From contig NC_134834.1 of assembly GCF_004210375.1 (NCBI RefSeq), positions 93,934,170 through 93,998,169 of the forward strand: a stretch of DNA of 64,000 nucleotides, written 5' to 3'. The position numbers and the translations under genes are program-made. Every line of letters begins with the position of its first letter. Position 1 is the stretch's first letter. Positions 24,269-35,640 of this stretch are shown one piece after another. The DNA comes from Tachypleus tridentatus. Lineage: Eukaryota > Arthropoda > Merostomata > Xiphosura > Limulidae. Below the pieces are notes generated by a model that saw only the letters and a program-made list of their open reading frames with translations, was not told the DNA's origin and ran no database searches.

Positions 24269-25090
24269 CAGCAAAAATAATTTGGTTTTCCTCTGCAGAG
24301 AGTAGCTCTAAATATTGCTGGTCCACTTCCAGAAATGGGAAAAGGTATATACTCATGGGCATCGAATACTTCACAAAATGGGCTAATGTTTATCCATTTG
24401 CTGATATTTACACACAGTCCATTGCTTATGCATTGACTGAAGACTGGGCTTTGTTTGGAACACGTAAAGAGGTTTACAATGTCAGTTAGCTAACTGTAAT
24501 AGCCAATTTTCTCTGAGTTGGGTAAAGTGTTTGATGTGGTGAGGCCATATATTTTACCTTATCTAACTCTGTCAGATTACTTGGTGAAATAAGTGATACA
24601 GACTGTCAAACTTATGCTTACTAAGTTCATTATATCTTGCAAAATCAATTTGGATAAACACTTACCCTACACCGTAAATGTGCACTGTAAAACTGATTAG
24701 AGATCAAGAGGTAGTTTGCCAAATATGTTATTGTATTGCGTTTGTGGTGATTATGTGTAATGGAAACAAAGGTGTATAGTAATGTTAGTGTCTAAATAAA
24801 TTCACGTGTGTGGTATCACAAACATGTAGAAACATCATATGGAGCTTTTCATGAGTGTTGTATTACATTAATGAATGAATTACGTAACAAACACAATTAT
24901 TAAGGCACATGTGAATGATAAGACTTTATGATTAAAGGTAACAGTGACTATTAAGCTGTAAGATAGCATTTAAAAATAGTGTATATGTTGTTTGTTTTCA
25001 TATTCATAGTATAATTGTGTAATTTAGGCAGTGAAATACTTGGCAGGTAGATAATTATTTGTATGAATAAAAGTTGTAGAGATTCACATA

Positions 25091-26705
25091 CAGTTACGAC
25101 AGAAAGTGTTCGTACACCTGCATCCAGAGTAGTGTTTTGCTCATAACTTAAAAAATATCATGATTAGAATAATGAAAGTAAACTATATTATAAATATTAT
25201 ACTAACACACTTCTACATAAATTTTTATGTAAATTGAACGACAAATAAGTTGTTTATAAATAAATAACCAAACATAGGATGTGCAGAAAGTTTTGTGGAT
25301 CTACTTTAATGATCAGTTGTGTAGCTTTTCAGGTGAATTACTTGGCGCAATCTTTCCTCATAGCTCTCTATGATCATTTGACAGTACTCGATTGGTATTT
25401 TCTTCCATTTTTCTTTACGGAAGGCCTCTAACTCTTGCAAGTTTTCGGATGACGCTGATAAACCCTGGTCTTCAACTCATGCCAAATGTTTTCAATTGGG
25501 TTGAAATCGAGTGACTGCGATGGCCGCTCCAGAACGCTTATATGGTTCTTCTGCAATCAGGATTACACATATTTCGATGTGTGCTTAGGGTCATTGTCGT
25601 GCTGAAAGATCCAATGACGCCCAAGCCCCAAGTTCCGAGCATCATTCTTGATATAAGTGCCTAATATATCAACGTACCCTTCTTTTTTCATGATTCTATT
25701 GACTCGGTGAAGGCTGCCTACACTAGAAGAGTTAAAGGAACCCTATAGCATGATCGAGCTACCTCCGTGTTTAACTGTATGGACGGTGTTCTTTGGAAGA
25801 TTTCATTCCCCCTTCTTACGGAAAATATAGCGAACATCATTGTGGTCGAAAAAATCGATTTTAGTCTCGTTTGACTTTAATAGGTAAAGGGTTTATCTAC
25901 CTGCTTTCTTGCATACCTCAATTGTGCTTCTAAATGAACAGGCTTTAAATATGGAGTTCTACGAGAACGGCATGCTTTGAACTCAGAAGAGCGTAACATG
26001 TTCGTAACTGTAGAGGTGCTTACTTCAACTCCAGTTTTCCTTACCAGTTTCTGTATGTCATTACGTGTTAAACGAGTGTTCCTACTAACTGCTCTGAGAA
26101 CCTTCCTCTTGGTTCTCTCTGGAATTTTGTGGGGCGTCAGGAACGAGAGAGGTTAGCAGTTGATTCTGTAAAGTTAAACTTGGCAATTATGCTTTTAACA
26201 GTAGATTTCGGCTCATTAAGTTGTGTAGCAATACCGGAAAGAGACACACGAGACTTGTATTTTACAATAATTCGTTGTTTTTTTTTAAATCACTGAACAG
26301 TTGTTTCCTGTTCGCCATGATGACCAAGCAGATAATGACGGAGACGGCGCTAAATTGCCGGAAATAATTTTTGTGTTGGCTAAATTCCAATAATTATGAA
26401 CGCAGTGTCTACTTCTGGAATGGTATAATGAAGTTTATTCTCCAAACTTATCAAATTTTTTATGGGAATATTAGTTTTTCACACGTCCTGAACTGTACGA
26501 ACACTTTCTACTTCTAATATTTCTGGTTATTTGTTTATAAACAGTTTATTTGTCGTTTAATTTACATAAAAATTTATGTAGATGTGTGTTAGTGTAATAA
26601 TTCTATAATACACTCTACTTTCATTATCCTAATCGTGATACTTTTTAAGCTATGAGGAAAAAGCTACTCACGACGCAGGGGTACGAACACTTTCTTTTGT
26701 AACTG
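25091..26705 (-). mobile_element. Tc1-family DNA transposon, inactivated, with about 195-bp IR/DR-type inverted repeats
   Basis: The ends are inverted copies of one sequence starting CAGTTAC (25091) and ending GTAACTG (26705), similar for about 195 bp. A TA lies just left of the element (25089-25090); the right flank has CA instead. Each end carries the outer direct repeat AGAAAGTGTTCGTAC. The right end has a second exact copy inside (26495-26509) and the left a weaker one near 25.28 kb. The broken transposase lies between them on the minus strand. Confidence 0.88.
25306..26318 (-). pseudogene. Tc1 transposase pseudogene
   Basis: The minus-strand ATG at 26318 gives MANRKQLFSDLKKTT, and a stop follows TTDH at 25306-25308. 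The span of 1013 nt is close to a normal 340-residue Tc1 transposase, but the frame is broken several times. Recognisable blocks: the N-terminal paired-type HTH region; SDETKIDFFDHNDVRYIFRK with the first catalytic Asp; TVKHGGSSIMLWGS; HWIFQHDNDPKHTSKY with the second Asp; [17 protein letters not shown] with the third acidic residue; and a C-terminal SYEERLRQVI. It would cut and paste the element if intact. All three acidic residues survive, but stops such as the one after HTSKYV make it dead. Confidence 0.85.
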
Positions 26706-27189
26706 CATGTCTTATGGAAAACACTAGTGTGCTTGTAGTGCAAAATATTTCGATTATCTCAAATCGAAATGCTTGACCGGGTGATATAAGCAGTATTTTC
26801 AACTATATTGATTGAAATATTTAGCCAAAATTTTATTGTTTTATGTGTTTCCAATTTTCTATGCTGCCATGCCAAGTTATATTATTATATCCCCCATGGT
26901 TCCAGCAACTATGAGATCAACTATTAGTGATGAGAAGCCAGGGATTACCTTCTAATAAGAGCTTGCTATGACCTCTTCTTGTACTTTTAGGAATTAAAAA
27001 TCAAGGAAACAGTGTCAGATGAGCGTTCAGACCTTCTAGAGATGAGTTATATGATGCAAGACTTGCCAACAGCACAAAGTGCATTCAGTGCTACCCATAG
27101 GAATACATGTTATATGCTGTTTTGTCTGTATTATAATTATTTGTTCACTACTCATCGTAATAATCTGTTACAACATAGAAACAGGCATT

Positions 27190-27725
27190 GCGAGCTTTGT
27201 TAAACAACTGCCATGTAGGCTTCCTCAAAGAAGTTGGGATATAGTCAGTGCAGAGATACAGCCGATGATAAAGGATAAGATCATACAACCTTTTGAAAGT
27301 GCATGGTTTGTTTCCCGTGATGTTTGTCAGGGTGAAGGATTACATAAGTGGATTATGTGCTAGTTTTGTTGTAATTAATAGACTAATTTCTTGATTCCTT
27401 GAAGACATCCAATATTTCTGTACTCTAAGCATTGCCTCTGGATACAAACAAGCCAAACTATACGAAGAAAGCAAAGTTGAAATTACCTTTAGAACATGAG
27501 ATGGACTTCATTCAGTCCCAACTCATGCCATTCAATTTGTATAATGATCTTTGGAATTCAGAAGAGCCAGGACAACAATCCTTCATCCATCTTCTGATAG
27601 AATGGAAGAGAAATACAACCATATTATGTTAAATTAATTACTCATTTATTTGGATGAACACCGGAAAATGAGGCATCAAGATCTTTTTATGTTGCTTACG
27701 GTGTTACATTACGCTGCAGGCAATA
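27190..27725 (+). pseudogene. Second gypsy-type reverse transcriptase relic
   Basis: Fragments SFVKQLPCRLPQRSWDIVSA, EIQPMIKDKIIQPFESAW, then TLSIASGYKQAKLYEESKVE and DGLHS with MPFNLYND, then LIYLDEHRK, follow the gypsy RT order (RRLPP...ASGYHQ...MPFGLCNA...YLDD). In the last block the second catalytic Asp is Glu. Stops and frameshifts separate the blocks. It differs from the RT at 22.1 kb, so it is probably another copy. Downstream to about 28.43 kb a 118-codon open frame (28098-28454) may be more of the same element, but I cannot assign it. Confidence 0.62.
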
Positions 27726-28097
27726 ACTCATCATCACAGATATTTGTAACATGATTTAAAGTTTCATTGGAGGATCTTCTATACTCTCATAGAAAGAAGT
27801 GCTTAGAAAAGTCTTGAACCAAATGTGTAGAGAGATTAAGAAATACCATTGACGATATACATGATTTTATCTAAACTAGTGATAATATGAAAATTCGCTG
27901 TGATGGTAATGTTATTAAAGGTGGATTCCAATGAGATAACATGATATGATTGTACATTTTCAACCACAAGAAGTGACAAATTCCAAAACTAAGGAGGTGC
28001 TCGGAAGGAATCGTGAATCCAAAAGAATAGTTGATACAAGCCAAAATTCATACACCATAATTGTAATTAGAGATGCATTGATAAGGAAACAGTCAAC

Positions 28098-28454
28098 ATG
28101 ACAATTTCATGGAACTCAGAAGAAACTCAACTTGCTAGTTCCTGTTCAAACTACTTTCAGAGGACTATCAAGGTTGGAGCTATCAGTAAGTTTACAACTC
28201 ACCGAAACATCTACCCAGGATTAAACTTACCAGTGACAACGAAGATCAGGAAGGCCATACCGTTCATAAATACCACGAGCTCCAGAAAAGAAAGCTTCCA
28301 AAAACAATTGGTAAATAGTCAGTTTAGTGTAGTGTTTAATTTTAGTATCAGGACTCTCCAAGTACTCTACAATCTAGGAAAGGGCAATGTTTATATTTTA
28401 AATATTTTAATTTACATGTTAACTAAAAGGCGCATGATAGTGAATTATACCTAG
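28098..28454 (+). pseudogene. Unassigned open frame downstream of the second gypsy RT
   Basis: 118 codons, polar, with SRKESFQKQ near the middle. Another frame of the same stretch reads LLVPVQTTFRG, which could be the LLVP- start of a gypsy integrase N-terminus. That reading and the position after an RT relic suggest leftover pol sequence rather than a host exon. Confidence 0.25.
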
Positions 28455-28458
28455 AGTG

Positions 28459-28738
28459 GTTTGTTTGTTTGTTTTGAATTTCGCGCAAAGCTACACGAGA
28501 GCCATTTGCGCTAGCCGTCCCTAATTTAGCAAAGTGAGACAAGAGGGAGGGCAGCTAGTCATCACCACCCCCACCAATTCTTGGGCTACTCTTATATCAA
28601 CGAATAATTAGATTGACCCTCACATTATAACGCCCTCAACTGGCTAAAAGGGCAAGCATGTTTGGTGTGATAGGAATTCAAACCCGCGACCTTCAACTTA
28701 CGAGTCAAGCGCCATAGCTACCTGGCAACGCCGGGCCA
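28459..28738 (-). mobile_element. S1 SINE, full length
   Basis: GGTTTGTTTGTTTG tail to ACGCCGGGCCA head, with small indels. A weak 7-bp repeat TAGAGTG lies at both sides. Confidence 0.92.
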
Positions 28739-29103
28739 CAGCTTTAGAGTGCTTGGGAATATAGTAACTAAAGAAGTTTACGAACTGTGTTGAAAAACCT
28801 CATGTTATAAATACGAAATTTGGGGAGGTGGTAGTCAGACAGCTTAAATCTGTGAAGTGTTTAGGATTAATAATATATTTGTATCAGTGTTAGTTTTCGT
28901 GTATACTTAGCTAGTCAATTAACAAGCCAAGCATTTTTTCGTTAGTTATACCAGTATTATCACAGTGTTTCCATTTGATCGTAATTTGTGAAGTTACTTA
29001 GGCCTACAAGTTACAACACTATTCTGCTGACGGCAGCTTGTAGAAATGTTAACGTTTAAGTTAAAAGAATCCACTCAACAAAAGAACATCATTACAGTAA
29101 TAA

Positions 29104-29190
29104 CAATGGTCTGACCACTTAAAAATTATTTCCTAAGCAATAACAACAACTGTAACTGGTTATATTGCTTTTTAAGTGGTCAGACCATTG
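29104..29190. repeat. Fold-back hairpin with perfect 22-bp arms
   Basis: CAATGGTCTGACCACTTAAA plus AA at 29104-29125 is exactly complementary to 29169-29190. The inner parts AGCAATAAC and TTATATTGCT extend the stem with a mismatch. The arm tip TGGTCTGACCA is itself palindromic. Size and structure suggest a short MITE remnant. Confidence 0.88.
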
Positions 29191-29458
29191 CCACAGCTAA
29201 ACAATGTGACACTTGATGTGTACAGAGCATACTGCAGGTACGGAAATCATGCCATTTTTAGGAGTGGCTAAGGGCATGCCTTCCAGAAAATATTTTAAAA
29301 TATAATGATGATAAATGATATAATAAATATGAGAATGAATCTCGAACCATTTTAATACAATTGCTGCATTCGCACAACGTAATCTGCTGAATTAATAAGA
29401 AGGAAGTTTTAATAGATAAATTGTAGCTATAGATATAACAAAAAATGGTCAGTACATG

Positions 29459-31061
29459 GCTACCTGACTATCCTTGCTACCTGAGTATCATTCCTACCTG
29501 ACTATCCTTGCTGCTTGAATATCTTTGCTGCCTGACTATCCTTGCTGCCTGACTATCTTTGCCACCTAGCTATCCTTGCTGCTTGACTATCTTTGCTGCT
29601 TGACTATCTTTGCTACCTGACTATCTTTGCTGCCTGACTATCCTTGCTGCCTGACTATCTTTGCTGCCTGGTTATTCTTGCTGCCTGACTATCTTTGCTA
29701 CCTGACTATCTTTGCTGCCTGACTATCCTTGCTGCTTGACTATCTTTGCTGCCTGGTTATTCTTGCTGCCTGACTATCTTTGCTACCTGACTATCTTTGC
29801 TACCTGACTATCCTTGCTACCTGACTATCTTTGCTGCCTGACTATCCTTGCTGCTTGACTATCTTTGCTGCCTGACTATCCTTGCTGCTTGACTATCCTT
29901 GCTGCCTGACTATCTTTGCTGCCTGACTATTCTTGCTGCCTGACTATCCTTGCTGCTTGACTATCTTTGCTGCCTGACTATCTTTGCTGCTTGACTATCT
30001 TTACTGCCTGACTATCCTTGCTACTTGACTATCTTTGCTGCCTGACTATCCTTGCTGCCTGACAATCTTTGCTGCCTGACTATTCTTGCTGCCTGACTAT
30101 CCTTGCTGCTTGACTATCTTTGCTGCCTGACTATCCTTGCTGCCTGACTATCTTTGCTGCCTGACTATCTTTGCTGCTTGACTATCTTTGCCGCCTGACT
30201 ATCTTTGCTGCCTGACTATCCTTGCTGCTTGACTATCTTTGCTGCCTGGTTATTCTTGCTGCCTGACTATCCTTGCTGCCTGACTATCTTTGCTACCTGA
30301 CTATCCTTGCTGCTTGACTATCTTTGCTGCCTGACAATTCTTGCTGCCTGACTATCTTTGCTGCCTGACTATCCTTGCTGCCTGACTATCTTTGCTGCCT
30401 GATTATCTTTACTGCCTGACTATTCTTGCTACTTGACTATCTTTGCTGCCTGACTATCCTTGCTGCTTGACTATCTTTGCTGCCTGACTATCCTTGCTGC
30501 TTGACTATCCTTGCTGCCTGACTATCTTTGCTGCCTGACTATTCTTGCTGCCTGACTATCCTTGCTGCTTGACTATCTTTGCTGCCTGACTATCTTTGCT
30601 GCTTGACTATCTTTGCCGCCTGACTATCTTTGCTGCCTGACTATCCTTGCTGTCTGACTATCTTTGCTGCCTGACTATCCTTTTTGCCTGACTATCTTTA
30701 CTGCCTGGTTATTCTTGCTGCCTGACTATCTTTGCTACCTGACTATCTTTGCTGCCTGACTATCCTTGCTGCTTGACTATCTTTGCTGCCTGGTTATTCT
30801 TGCTGCCTGACTATCTTTGCTACCTGACTATCTTTGCTACCTGACTATCCTTGCTACCTGACTATCTTTGCTGCCTGACTATCTTTGCTGCTTGACTGTC
30901 TTTGCTGCCTGACTGTCCTTACTGCTTGAATATCTTTGCTGCCTGACTATCCTTGCTGCTTGACTATCTTTGCTGCGTGACTATCCTTGCTGCTGACTGT
31001 CTTTGCTACATGACTATCTTTGCTGCCTGACTATCCTTGCTGCCTGGCTATCTTTGCTACT
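29459..31061. repeat. Minisatellite, 17-bp unit, about 94 copies
   Basis: Unit TGCCTGACTATCTTTGC with recurrent variants (TATCCTTGC, TGCTTGAC, TACCTGAC, TGCCTGGTTATTC). The unit is not a multiple of three and contains TGA, so it is not coding. Variant strings such as GCCTGGTTATTCTTGCTGCC recur near 29.66, 29.75, 30.24, 30.71 and 30.79 kb, showing block duplication within the array. Confidence 0.97.
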
Positions 31062-31588
31062 TCCCTGGTTTGAATTCGTGATAATGATCACAAGTAAAAT
31101 CAAAATTCAGTAATTCTTCTTACGGTGATTTTTAAGAGCCATTGCTGGACGTTTTGTACTGATTTAATACTTATTTTTAATACTCTCATAAACCACATGG
31201 AAATATTCCCGCCATCTTAACGCTCTTGGTATTCTATTTCAACCAAATTGTTGTTTATTTTATATTGAAATAAAAAAATTATTCTTAAGGAAGTGATTAC
31301 ATAATCAGCGACTACGAACGGTAGTAGAAACGTGAAGTATAGCACCAGTTATTAGTCTTGTAGTCTCAGGTCTCACCAAGGCCAGGAACACCCACCGGAC
31401 ATAAAAAGCAAATAATGGTATTCCTTAGTGTTGTTATTACGCAAACAAACGCTCAGAAATACGTTTTAACGTAACTCTTCAGACTATATTTTTGATCTCG
31501 TATAAAAAAAATAAGATAGAATCCCTAGATATTATGGCGTGAGTCCACATTATACTCACAGCCAAGTTTCGATATTAATATCCTCTAG

Positions 31589-31712
31589 TGGATCATCCGT
31601 AAATCTGAATGCTTATAATGCTTAAAATTGGATTTCGATATCTATGGTGGACACTGCATAGATAAACTATTGTGCAGCTCTTCGCTTAACAATAACAAAC
31701 AAACAAACATCG
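31589..31712 (+). mobile_element. S3 SINE, diverged
   Basis: CCTCTAGTGGATCATCCGTA, GGATTTCGATATCTATGGTG and an AACAAACAAACAAAC tail. Confidence 0.8.
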
Positions 31713-32143
31713 ATCTTAATATCAAATAATAATGAATAATGTAATTGTGGGAAACTAAAAAAACAATATAATTAAATCTCATGACAACCTGTAAACAATC
31801 GGCTGATGAAGCTTTGTTGACAAAATGTGATCATAATTAATTACAACAGTCACATATTAGGCTTATTGTATTTGTTGATACCGTATTCATTATTCGATAC
31901 CTTACAGACTTTTTCCAAGAAAAAAGAATATATATAATAGAATTTCAATCACACTAAAGTCCACTACATCCATTTCCTACTATGCATATTGCTCAATACC
32001 AGAGCTCATCAAAGCTCACTGGAATATGACAAGCAAGTCTAAATCTTGACTTCGCGGAGTCAGAGGCGAATATGACGTGTGGAATACCCTTGACCCCTAA
32101 TATTCTGGTCATGAAAATTGCTAGGCTCTGTATTTTGCAATAC

Positions 32144-32268
32144 TGTTTGTTTTTGAATTAATAACAAAGCTACATAATGGGTTATCTGTTTTCTGTCCAC
32201 CACGGGTATCGAAACCTGGTTTCTAGCGGTGTGAGTCCGCAAACATACAGCTGTGCCACAAGGAGCTT
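32144..32268 (-). mobile_element. S3 SINE
   Basis: CCACCACGGGTATCGAAACC and ACAGCTGTGCCACAAGG. Confidence 0.85.
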
Positions 32269-32440
32269 GCAATACTGAATGCAAGTGAACGTGATTAGCA
32301 TTCAGAAGAAAACTGGCAACCAATCTAATTTCTAAAAAAAATATTTTCAAACATTCTTTATACAGCTTAGTTATTTTTTAAAATAATTTACGGAACACAT
32401 ATAATGATAATTGAAATACATAATTAATAGTTATGGATGG

Positions 32441-32721
32441 TTTTTTTGTTGGTTTTTTTCAATTTCGCACAAAGCTACTCGAGGGCTATCTGTGCTAGCC
32501 GTCCCTAATTTTGCAGTGTAAGACTAGAGGGAAGGCAGCTAGTCATCACCATCCACCGCCAACTCTTGGGCTACTCTTTTACCAACGAATAGTGGGATTG
32601 ACCGTCACATTATAACGCCCCCACGGCTGTAAGGGCGAGCATGTTTGGCGCGACGCGGGCACGAACCCGCGACCCTCGGATTACGAGTCGCATGCCTTAC
32701 GCGCTAGGCCATGCCAGGCCC
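32441..32721 (-). mobile_element. S1 SINE, full length, young
   Basis: High identity to the 11.7 and 24.0 kb copies, including the GCGCTAGGCCATGCC head end. Confidence 0.94.
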
Positions 32722-32763
32722 AACATACGTTTGTAAAAGAAATATATACAAAATTTTAATCAA

Positions 32764-32950
32764 ATCTCTGCCATTGGTAAAGCGGTAAGTTTACAGATTT
32801 ATAATGTTAAAATTAGGAATTCAAATCCTTCGGGTGACACGGCATATAACACAATATGGCTTTAGTATAAGAAAATACACATTAATCATCCCCTCGGTGA
32901 CACGGCGTATAGCCTAATATGGCTTTAGTATAAGAAAACACATATTAATC
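32764..32950 (+). mobile_element. S2 SINE with a duplicated 3' half
   Basis: TGGTAAAGCGGTAAGTTTAC starts the copy. The segment GGTGACACGGCATATA...ATGGCTTTAGTATAAGAAAA occurs twice (about 32831-32882 and 32894-32943), so the 3' half was tandemly duplicated after insertion. Confidence 0.78.
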
Positions 32951-33560
32951 AAACTCACAATACTCTTTTCATATCAATGTTTTCTTCTCTTCTGCTTGTT
33001 AAAATCTTCGATGGGATCAAAAAAACGTGCAGGGTTTTTATCATTTTTATAGATAACATCGCTTGCGATTCTAAATTTTCTTAAGACATGTTAGAAAGGA
33101 CGAGAGTCTTCATTAACTTAAGATGAAAAAAACACAATTTCTTTTTGCCGAAGCAATAATTACTGGAATAGTCAGGAAGATGCGAAGGGTTACCTATACA
33201 TTTGGGTAAATCTCACGTAAGGCATTTTGTATGATAAATTTCAATACATAGTTAATATTGGTACCAGGTGACATAATCCTGCGAAACGTTGTTATTCATG
33301 TATCTTTAATTCACTCATGTCGCGTGAACCTTCGAAGCTGATTTTTAATCATAAGATCATTCCACTGTTGCAAACGTTTTTCTACTCAAGTGTGATGTTT
33401 CGGCGTATCTTATTAAAAAAAAAAAGGCAAACATTTCCGCATGTTTTAAGAGCCTCAAATTAGGTCGCAGTAATTATACAAATTGTATCAATGATAACAT
33501 TAATATAACGAATCTTAAATGCTGCTTTAGAATCTTTGATACATTGGCCCTCACTTTCAT

Positions 33561-33764
33561 AATTTAGCAGTGTAGGACAAAAGGGAAGGCAACTAGTCAT
33601 CACTACCCATCGCCAACTCTTGGGCTACTCTTTTACCAACGAATACTGGGGTTGACCCTCACATTATAATGCCCCCCACGGCTGAAAGAACAAGCATGTT
33701 TGATTTTACGATGATTCAAACGCGAGACCTTCAAATTACAAGTCGAGTGTCCAAGCTATATCAG
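33561..33764 (-). mobile_element. S1 SINE, partial and diverged
   Basis: AATTTAGCAGTGTAGGACAA through a decayed head; the tail is missing. Confidence 0.85.
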
Positions 33765-33942
33765 AGCTCGTAAATCCTTACGCGATGTTAACAAAGATAA
33801 CACACCAAATATAGAATGCCTTATCAATATTAAATTTCAAAATGTGACATTGTCTTCCTTCTACAACTTTAATTCTTAAAAAAAAACTTCTTACATAACA
33901 CAGATTCGAACTCGTGATCCTCAGATTACTTAGCCATGCTGG

Positions 33943-34010
33943 GCCTCTCCGCGGTGAACACAGCAGATAGCTCAATGTGGCTTTGCTGTAAGAATACACA
34001 AACACACACA
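33943..34010 (+). mobile_element. S2 SINE 3' fragment
   Basis: CGCGGTGAACACAGCAGATA and ATGTGGCTTTGCTGTAAGAA. Confidence 0.7.
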
Positions 34011-34563
34011 GTCCAACAAAAATGCGTATTATTTTGCTGATATCACTTACCCTAATGCCTTACCATTTGCCTTTTTAACCATTAAAATCGATTAATTTTA
34101 ATTTGTTTAAGATGGTTTTACTGAGTTTTGTATTTCATTTCTTATGACACGGCCTAAATGTTCTTGTATGTGGGGTTCAAATTTAGCCAATAATTTAACC
34201 AGTGCAAGAAAATTATCACATTATTTATATCCCTTGTTTCAGTAGCACGGAAGGCTAAGTTAACGTGATAACACAAACAGAACTATAGCAAGAGGATTTT
34301 CTAAAATGTTTCTCCTTCGTTGTTTCTAAAATTCCATTTTAACTTCGTACATTTGTATTTCCACTGTTTTCTCACTTTTCATAATCTAGCCATGCCATCA
34401 CACATTCTTTATGCTCTTTATCATTTTCATTCGATTTTAAACTAAATTTCAGGTTTTTATAGTTTGAACAACCTTGACAAGAAAGTTTTTTTTTGTAATT
34501 TTGGAATTAAACAACAAGTAAAGTAAAATAAACAGTCTTTACGTAGAGAGTACACCAATTAAC

Positions 34564-34780
34564 GCCCAGGATGGTCAGGTGGTTAAAGCACTCGACTCGT
34601 AATCTGAGAGTTGCGGGTTCGAATCCCCGTCACACGAAACATTCCCGTCCTTTTAGCCGTGTGGGCATTATAATGTTATGGTCAATCCCACAATTCATTG
34701 ATAAAAGAGTAGCCCAAAAGTTGGCGGTGGGTGGTGATGATTAGCTACCCTCCCTCTAGTCTTACACTGTTAAATTAGAT
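34564..34780 (+). mobile_element. S1 SINE, 3'-truncated
   Basis: GCCCAGGATGGTCAGGTGGT head with B box GGTTCGAATCCCC; it stops at TTACACTGTTAAATTAG. Confidence 0.88.
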
Positions 34781-34867
34781 AAAAATTTGTTAAATATGTT
34801 GCATGTATACTAAGCTCACTAACTGAGAACGAATTTATTGTTAACAATTTCTTTTCCTTTAATCAGT

Positions 34868-35640
34868 AGACATTTAAATTTCCTAATGCAGACCAATTCA
34901 TTGTGGCCAGCTTTGATATTCAGTCCTTATTCACTAACATCTCACTTGATGAAACAATAAAATATTATTAAATAAATGTTCCAAGCCAAAAATGTTCTGA
35001 ACTCTAATTTTAACCAACATATATTATGACAGCTTCTTAACTTGGTTCTCAAAGGACAATCACTTCGTTTTTAATGGTCATCTTTATGACCAGACAGATG
35101 GAGTGGTGATGAAATCACCTCTAGGTCTATGTTACATACGTCAATGTCTCGATAATTACCACATTTATTTCAAACCAATATTATATGGAAAGTACGTTAA
35201 TGATACCTTTCTACTCTATAACAACATTGATTACGTCAAAAAGGTTTTAGAATACCAAAACTCACAACATCTATGAATACATTTTACATATAAGATGGAA
35301 TAAAACAACAATTGGTTTTTAGACGTTCAAATAAACAAAAACAATCAATCTCTTTGTCACATCTGTTTACCATAAGAAATATATTATTGGTTTATACACT
35401 CATTTCTGAAAGTTCCATACCAGACTCCTTCAAACGTAACCTAGCTCTATATCTTCTAAACAAAGACTATAATATCTCTTCAGACTACTTTTGTCTTTAC
35501 TAAGAAATGTAAAAAGTTCATAACGTATTACAAAGTAATGGTCATCCTTTAATTTCTTACCCTCTATCACTATAAATAAAATAGAATCTACCAAAAAGGT
35601 CACACACTGTCTCAAAATGATAAATTTGAAGATATTCTGA
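34868..35640 (+). pseudogene. Penelope-like element reverse transcriptase fragment, catalytic box mutated
   Basis: The + strand frames give FIVASFDIQSLFTNISLDET, the hallmark RT block of Penelope-like elements. Then GHLYDQTDGVVMKSPLG (normally DGVAMGSPLGP), KPILYGKYVNDTFLLYNNID (normally RYVDDTFLL), LDVQI, and in the 35312 frame SESSIPDSFKRNLALYLLNK. The catalytic YVDD reads YVND, which should inactivate it. Stops and shifts separate the blocks. No GIY-YIG endonuclease part was recognised. An S1 SINE lies just upstream (34564-34780). Confidence 0.72.

Larger units (their letters stand above)
20560..24486 (+). mobile_element. Decayed Ty3/gypsy LTR retrotransposon (gag-PR-RT-INT relic)
   Basis: Translated fragments occur in the canonical order on the + strand. 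A gag-like segment (about 20.6-21.0 kb: WEVRKGEYLAMITVACEVAK, later AYLEIAS and ILIDKFVESVP). Protease at 21521-21778 with FLIDTRAPETFVDLKVYQAL, where the active-site DTG reads DTR. RT at about 22.08-22.53 kb (NLTSAEIQ; YTDAFPLSQTNEYLKKL; NDGYKFSLCHSACVKNPTFF). Integrase at about 23.6-24.48 kb (FEHCLVCAIERK zinc-site end, then VALNIAGPLPEMGKG and YFTKWANVYPFAD). The first catalytic Asp of the integrase core reads Asn. Two SINEs lie between the zinc-site and core parts of the integrase. Stops and frameshifts are frequent; LTRs were not recognised. Confidence 0.75.
23600..24486 (+). pseudogene. gypsy integrase fragment interrupted by two SINEs
   Basis: FEHCLVCAIERK (about 23.64-23.68 kb) is the C-x2-C end of the HHCC domain. 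After two S1 SINEs the frame resumes near 24.29 kb as PLQRVALNIAGPLPEMGKG and then YILMGIEYFTKWANVYPFAD (24.34-24.41 kb), the start of the catalytic core. The expected D of the VDIxGPLP motif is N. The core breaks off at about 24.49 kb before the second Asp. Confidence 0.68.
31070..34560. other. Intergenic DNA with scattered SINEs
   Basis: Apart from the S1, S2 and S3 copies listed, no gene is recognised. The 32060-32350 minus frame runs through an S3 SINE. Confidence 0.55.

Noticed and set aside
29459-31061. Possible repetitive protein in the 17-bp array
   Set aside because: Unit length is not a multiple of three and contains TGA; no frame stays open.
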